24,303 nucleotides of DNA, taken from JBBRMQ01 sp038230775 (GTDB lineage: Bacteria > Acidobacteriota > Thermoanaerobaculia > Gp7-AA8). A program made the position numbers and the translations under genes. The stretch covers positions 1 through 24,303 of the forward strand of contig JBBRMQ010000035.1 in the NCBI GenBank assembly GCA_038230775.1, written 5' to 3'. Positions 21,139 to 24,303 of the stretch are shown here, in pieces (position 1 is the first letter of the stretch; every line of letters starts with the position of its first letter). The notes below the pieces were generated by a model. It did not search any database and was not told the origin of the DNA. It saw nothing but the letters and a program-made list of their open reading frames with translations.

Positions 21139-21513
21139 ATGGAACCGAAAGAACTGCTCCCGAAGCGCGTCGTACGCTACATCCATGACATGGGCGTGCG
21201 ATCGCTCGATCACCTCGCGGAGACCTTCGACGGAAACGGCCAGGCCGTGCAGGCGCTCGTGTCCCAGTGGAAAGCGATGTCGACCGACGACAAGGAGAAG
21301 TTCGTCGAGCGCGTGGCGGTGTCCGTGGTCGAAGTGGTTGCCGCATCGGCCGCGCTTCCCCTCGGTCTGAAACTCGGGAAGAAGGCCGCGAAGGCGGCGA
21401 AGAAAGTCATCCGCAAACAGACGAAACGACTGCGGAAGGCCGCGAAGTCGAAGCCCAAGGCGATTGCGAAGGTGAAGACGCGCGCGAAGAAAGCGGCGAA
21501 GAAAAGCTCGTAG
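21139..21513 (+). CDS. Small protein with Lys/Ala-rich histone-H1-like tail, linked to ppk1
   Basis: 124 residues. The first ~75 are helical and of mixed charge (KRVVRYIHDMGVRSLDHLAE, QALVSQWKAMSTDDKEKFVE) and lead to a hydrophobic stretch (VAVSVVEVVAASAALPLGL, about 59-77). The last ~45 are almost only K, A, R, S and P with repeated KAAKK motifs, like histone H1 tails or AlgP-type proteins. Shine-Dalgarno AAGGAG (21128-21133) overlaps the ppk1 stop, so both genes are read from one message. A polycation made with polyphosphate kinase could bind the polyanion, tether DNA to granules, or be a target of lysine polyphosphorylation; all are inference. The family is not recognised. A composite repeat begins at its stop codon. 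Confidence 0.75.
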   Translation: MEPKELLPKRVVRYIHDMGVRSLDHLAETFDGNGQAVQALVSQWKAMSTDDKEKFVERVAVSVVEVVAASAALPLGLKLGKKAAKAAKKVIRKQTKRLRKAAKSKPKAIAKVKTRAKKAAKKSS

Positions 21514-21657
21514 CCCCTCATCCGCCCTTCGGGCACTTTCTCCCCGCACGCGGGGAGAAGGGCTACGATCAACATTGCCCTTCCCTTCGTCGGTGACGAA
21601 ACAACGTTGCCCTCGCCCCGCTTGCGGGGAGAGGGTGGCCGAAGGTTGTGTGAGGGG
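21514..21657. repeat. Composite palindromic intergenic repeat, copy C (inverted)
   Basis: CCCCTCA (21514-21520) and TGAGGGG (21651-21657) bound the element. Here the CCCCTCATCCGCCCTTCGGG half comes first and the GGTGGCCGAAGG half last, so this copy is the reverse complement of A and B. It starts directly after the TAG of the basic-protein gene. The 106 bases from here to the sixA stop (21658-21763) hold no gene. Confidence 0.85.
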
Positions 21658-21693
21658 CTATCCCTTCGCGCTGCAACCGCGAAGAGACATGCC

Positions 21694-21718
21694 TGTCATT
21701 CCGAGCGTAGCGAGGAAC
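21694..21718. repeat. Short palindromic repeat fragment
   Basis: TGTCATTCCGAGCGTAGCGA followed by GGAAC resembles a dispersed bacterial repeat (GTCATTCCGAGCGnAGCGAGGAA) that I know from many genomes. Only one copy is in this window, so the call rests on memory, not on a second copy here. Confidence 0.35.
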
Positions 21719-21763
21719 CGGTGTGGGCTGGGCGGCACGGAAGCTGCGCACCCTATCGCGACT

Positions 21764-22222
21764 TCAACGAGCGCTGCGCAGCACCCGCGGAGACAACATC
21801 CACTCCAGCCGCTTGTCGCGGACTCCATAGCAGCCGCCCTTCTTCAACTCCGGGCTGCCCGTCATCTGCGTGAGCTCGAGCATCATCGAGGTCAGTGTCG
21901 GCTCGTGCCCGACGCAGAGCACGATCCGGCCGCTCGTTCGATCGAGCAGCTTCTGCAACTCGTCCGGCTTCGCTTCAGGACGCAGCTCCTCGGCGGTCAT
22001 GAAGCCGAGGTCGTAGCGGTCGCTGAAGTATTGAGCGGTCTGCAGACACCGGAGCAGCGGGCTCGAATAGATGACGTCGACGCTCGGCCGGATGCGCTGC
22101 AGACCGCGTGCGTTCTCCTTCATCCGGCGGTGGCCCTTTTCGGTAAGCCCGCGTTCCTCCTCCGGCATCGATCCACGGGGATGCGCAATGCCGTGGCGGT
22201 ACAGGATCACGAACTGGCTCAT
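21764..22222 (-). CDS. sixA: SixA-type phosphohistidine phosphatase
   Basis: 152 residues, the short histidine-phosphatase type. The catalytic motif is YRHGIAHP with nucleophile H10 (R9-H10-G11). SSPLLRC (53-59) and GHEPTL (second histidine H106) complete the active site. E. coli SixA removes phosphate from histidine on phosphotransfer proteins in the cytoplasm. The ATG lies inside the 3' end of the ppx gene (four-base overlap at 22219-22222), so both are one unit. In this setting a link with the phosphohistidine enzyme PPK1, or with a phosphorelay controlling phosphate genes, is plausible but unproven. The C-terminus is basic (SPRVLRSAR). Confidence 0.92.
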   Translation of the reverse strand: MSQFVILYRHGIAHPRGSMPEEERGLTEKGHRRMKENARGLQRIRPSVDVIYSSPLLRCLQTAQYFSDRYDLGFMTAEELRPEAKPDELQKLLDRTSGRIVLCVGHEPTLTSMMLELTQMTGSPELKKGGCYGVRDKRLEWMLSPRVLRSAR

Positions 22223-23748
22223 ACCGATTCGAATCGCGTGCGCACGTTGAAGAGCGAAGCGAAATACTTCGAGCGCTTGCGCGCGCTCTCGAGCTCGACG
22301 TCGGCATCCACGCGCGTTCGCGCGATGAAGAACACCGTGTCGTGCGTGATGCGCACCGCGACGTCGCGCACCCGCCGACGGTGTCCGCGATCGAACCCCT
22401 CGGCGATGCGCAGAATGGCGACGAACTTCTCGACGTCCGAGCGCTGCGCCGTGGAGAGCTCGGCCATGTTCGCATCGTCGTCCGTGGGCGGCGCTTTCCG
22501 GTAATAGCGCGCGGTGTTCGCGATGATCAGCAGTTGCTCATCGGTGAACCCGCGCAGATCGGCGTGTCGAATGAGGTAGTAGCTGTGCTTGTGGTGCGCT
22601 TTGTCGCTGATGTGCAGGCCGCACTCATGCAGCAGCGCCGCGTACTCCAGAAGATCGACGCTCTCGTCGGTGAGGCAGTGCAGCTTGCGGGTCTGCTCGA
22701 AGATGCGCCGCGCCAGCCGCGCCACGTGCGCGCCGTGCCGCATGTCGCAATCGGTGCGGCCGGCGAGCGCCAGAACGGAGCGCCGCCGCAGCGAGCCGCC
22801 GCCTTTCGTGGTGCGGCGCAGATCGACCACGCGACTCTCGACGATGCCTTCGCGGATTGCGACCGGACAGGCGAGCATGGAGTCGATCCCGAACTGATTC
22901 ATGATTTCCTCGAGCGCGATCGCGCCGCCGAGGATCGTGGTGGAACGTCGCTCGTCGATGGAGAAGCGCTCCGAGCGTTCGCGCGCGGTCATGCCGGCCA
23001 GCACCGGGATCAGCGCAGCCAGCGGCTCGCGCTCCACGCGTTTTAGCGCGTGCGCAGCGGAATCCGCCGGTCCCTCGGAGCAGAGATTCGCGAGGGTCAC
23101 GATCGTTCCCGATGTCCCGAGCGAGATGTCGACGCCGAGACGGCGGATGCGTTTGCGAAGTTTGCCGAGGCGCTCGCGGATGAAGTCGCGGCATTGCTCG
23201 ATCGACAGAGCGAACGGGCGATTGTCGAGTGCGAATCGCTGCGCCAGGCGCAGTGAGCCGAGTCGCTCGCTGGCGGTGAGGTAGATTTCGGAGGATGTGC
23301 CGACGATGAACTCGACACTGCCGCCGCCGATATCGACGACGAGCGCAGTGCTGATGCCGATGTCGACCGTCGAGCGCACGGCGCGAAAGATGAGGTCGGC
23401 CTCTTCCTCGCCGGAGATGACGCGAACGTTGACGCCCGCTTCATCCTTGACCCGTTTGAGGAACTCCTTGCGGTTCGGGGCCTCGCGGACCGCGCTGGTG
23501 GCAACGGCGACCACTTCATCGACGTTCCATCGCGCCGCGAGCTGCGACATCTTCGAGATCGAAGTGATGCCCCGCGTCATGGCGTCCTCGGTCAGCGGCT
23601 GCCCGTCCAGGCTGGAGAGGCCGAGTTGCACCATGTCCTTCTCGCGGTCCACGACTTTGTAGTCCGTGCCCCGCGCCTCGGCCACGATCATGTGGATCGA
23701 GTTCGTGCCGATGTCGATGGCCGCGATGCGTTTTGCTCTGTCCGGCAT
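22219..23748 (-). CDS. ppx: Exopolyphosphatase / pppGpp phosphatase (Ppx/GppA) with HD domain
   Basis: 509 residues. The N-terminal ASKHA ATPase-like domain shows AAIDIGTNSIHMIVAE (9-24), the ISGEEEADLIF block with catalytic Glu near 115-117, and phosphate-binding VVDIGGGSVEF (138-148). A C-terminal HD-type helical domain follows from about 320, with MRHGAHVARLARRIF, LLEYAALLHECGLHIS (HE in place of HD, as in E. coli Ppx) and KHSYYLIRHADLRGF. It removes terminal phosphate from polyphosphate or from pppGpp; sequence alone does not decide. It overlaps sixA by four bases and is divergent from a porin gene. CATACT just upstream of the ATG suggests a leaderless message. Confidence 0.95.
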   Translation of the reverse strand: MPDRAKRIAAIDIGTNSIHMIVAEARGTDYKVVDREKDMVQLGLSSLDGQPLTEDAMTRGITSISKMSQLAARWNVDEVVAVATSAVREAPNRKEFLKRVKDEAGVNVRVISGEEEADLIFRAVRSTVDIGISTALVVDIGGGSVEFIVGTSSEIYLTASERLGSLRLAQRFALDNRPFALSIEQCRDFIRERLGKLRKRIRRLGVDISLGTSGTIVTLANLCSEGPADSAAHALKRVEREPLAALIPVLAGMTARERSERFSIDERRSTTILGGAIALEEIMNQFGIDSMLACPVAIREGIVESRVVDLRRTTKGGGSLRRRSVLALAGRTDCDMRHGAHVARLARRIFEQTRKLHCLTDESVDLLEYAALLHECGLHISDKAHHKHSYYLIRHADLRGFTDEQLLIIANTARYYRKAPPTDDDANMAELSTAQRSDVEKFVAILRIAEGFDRGHRRRVRDVAVRITHDTVFFIARTRVDADVELESARKRSKYFASLFNVRTRFESV

Positions 23749-23758
23749 ACCGTCGGGC

Positions 23759-23764
23759 AGTATG
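23759..23764 (-). promoter_or_regulatory. -10 box of the ppx-sixA transcript
   Basis: On the minus strand CATACT lies ten bases before the ATG at 23748. Transcription would begin within about four bases of the start codon, and there is no Shine-Dalgarno site in GCCCGACGGT. Confidence 0.4.
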
Positions 23765-23861
23765 GCGCCGAAAGCAGCTCTTCACACCGAATTTACATCC
23801 GGCGCAGTCCACCTTCATCACCGATTTTCGACAATGCAGCAGCAAGAAGGAGAGTTGAAGA

Positions 23862-24303
23862 ATGTCTCGATTCCGAACCGTAGCCGTCGCCGCGATCGCT
23901 CTGTTGCTGGCGAGTGCCGCGTTTGCGCAGGTCACTCCAGCCGCGGGGTTCACGCCGCCCGACGACACGCCGAAGTTCAACATCGGCGCGACGATCTTTG
24001 CCGATTACACCTATCAGGACTCTCCCAAGGTCACGGACGCCGACAAGAACAGCGTCAACTTCAACTCGTTCAACGTCAGCCGGGCGTACATCAACGTGAC
24101 CGGCAACCTGAATCACTACCTCTCGTTCCGCATCACGCCCGACATCTCGCGCGAGACCAGCAGCAGCGCGTCGCTCTCCGGCAGCCAGCTGTTCCGGCTG
24201 AAGTATGCCTACGCGCAACTGGGTCTCGACGACTGGACGACGCACGGCTCGTGGCTCCGACTCGGCGTCCAGCAGACGCCGTACGTCGATTACACCGAAG
24301 GCA
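23862..24303 (+). CDS. Outer-membrane porin, N-terminal part (runs off the window)
   Basis: 147 codons are visible and the frame is open at the window end. The ATG at 23862 has AAGGAG (23847-23852) nine bases upstream. A signal peptide is clear (MSRFRTVAVAAIALLLASAA then FAQ, 1-23). Next come the strands FNIGATIFADYTYQDSP, FNSFNVSRAYINVTGNLNHY, LSFRITPDISRE, FRLKYAYAQLGLDDW and RLGVQQTPYVDYTEG. The RxYxNxxGxLxxxxxFRxxxD and LKYAYxxL strands and the GxQxTPxxDYxEG block fit phosphate-selective-type or related beta-barrel porins. Its place next to ppk/ppx genes hints at phosphate or polyphosphate-linked uptake. Substrate is inference only. Confidence 0.78.
   Translation, partial: MSRFRTVAVAAIALLLASAAFAQVTPAAGFTPPDDTPKFNIGATIFADYTYQDSPKVTDADKNSVNFNSFNVSRAYINVTGNLNHYLSFRITPDISRETSSSASLSGSQLFRLKYAYAQLGLDDWTTHGSWLRLGVQQTPYVDYTEG

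Noticed and set aside
1..24303. tRNA, rRNA, integrase, transposase, toxin-antitoxin or phage genes
   Set aside because: Looked for by eye on both strands; no cloverleaf, rRNA block, DDE/recombinase motif or paired small toxin-antitoxin genes could be supported.

Overview
The window is GC-rich, densely coded DNA from a diderm (Gram-negative-type) bacterium: it carries an RND efflux adaptor tail, two outer-membrane porins and periplasmic/secreted proteins. Stand-alone RRM protein, a huge Ig-like secreted protein with repeated beta modules, DUF1028, YaeQ and many palindromic intergenic repeats together suggest an uncultured Acidobacteriota-like (Thermoanaerobaculia-like) lineage. That placement is an inference from gene style; there is no rRNA or marker gene here to prove it.

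Layout. 1-137: 3' end of an efflux adaptor. 165-329: composite palindromic repeat, then a probable short-chain dehydrogenase remnant. 584-2692: DUF1028 protein, YdeI/OmdA-like protein and GNAT acetyltransferase in a tight row. 2871-4042: an RNA-chaperone cluster (RRM protein, small unknown, cold-shock protein, small charged protein). The RRM and cold-shock genes each have a leader hairpin that would bury the Shine-Dalgarno sequence. 4039-5386: TetR regulator divergent from an ODP/flavodiiron-type metallo-beta-lactamase-fold protein, with a palindromic operator between them. 5422-6625: DUF309 protein and phosphatidylserine decarboxylase. A perfect 32-bp inverted repeat then separates these from YaeQ on the minus strand. 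7312-10039: small membrane protein, secreted M13 zinc peptidase, ACT-domain protein.

10121-13727 is a molybdate uptake locus: one-domain ModE-like regulator, a palindromic ModE-box candidate over a promoter, an outer-membrane porin, then modA-modB-modC with ATGA overlaps. Neither the regulator nor ModC has a molybdate-binding Mop/TOBE domain. 13734-17180 (minus) encodes a 1148-residue secreted beta-rich protein; 17273-17869 (minus) an unrecognised protein.

18036-24303 is a polyphosphate island: ppk2 (minus) divergent from ppk1 (plus), a Lys/Ala-rich basic protein behind ppk1, then sixA and ppx/gppA as an overlapping minus-strand pair, and the start of a divergent porin. Three copies of one composite palindromic repeat (165-329, 17885-18022, 21514-21657) sit between transcription units. 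No rRNA, tRNA, CRISPR array, integrase or transposase was seen.

The most interesting signals are the paired SD-sequestering leaders of the RNA-chaperone genes, the molybdate locus with its own porin but no sensing domain, the polyphosphate island with a histone-tail-like protein, the composite repeat family, and a recurring class of apparently leaderless genes with a -10 box directly in front of the start codon.
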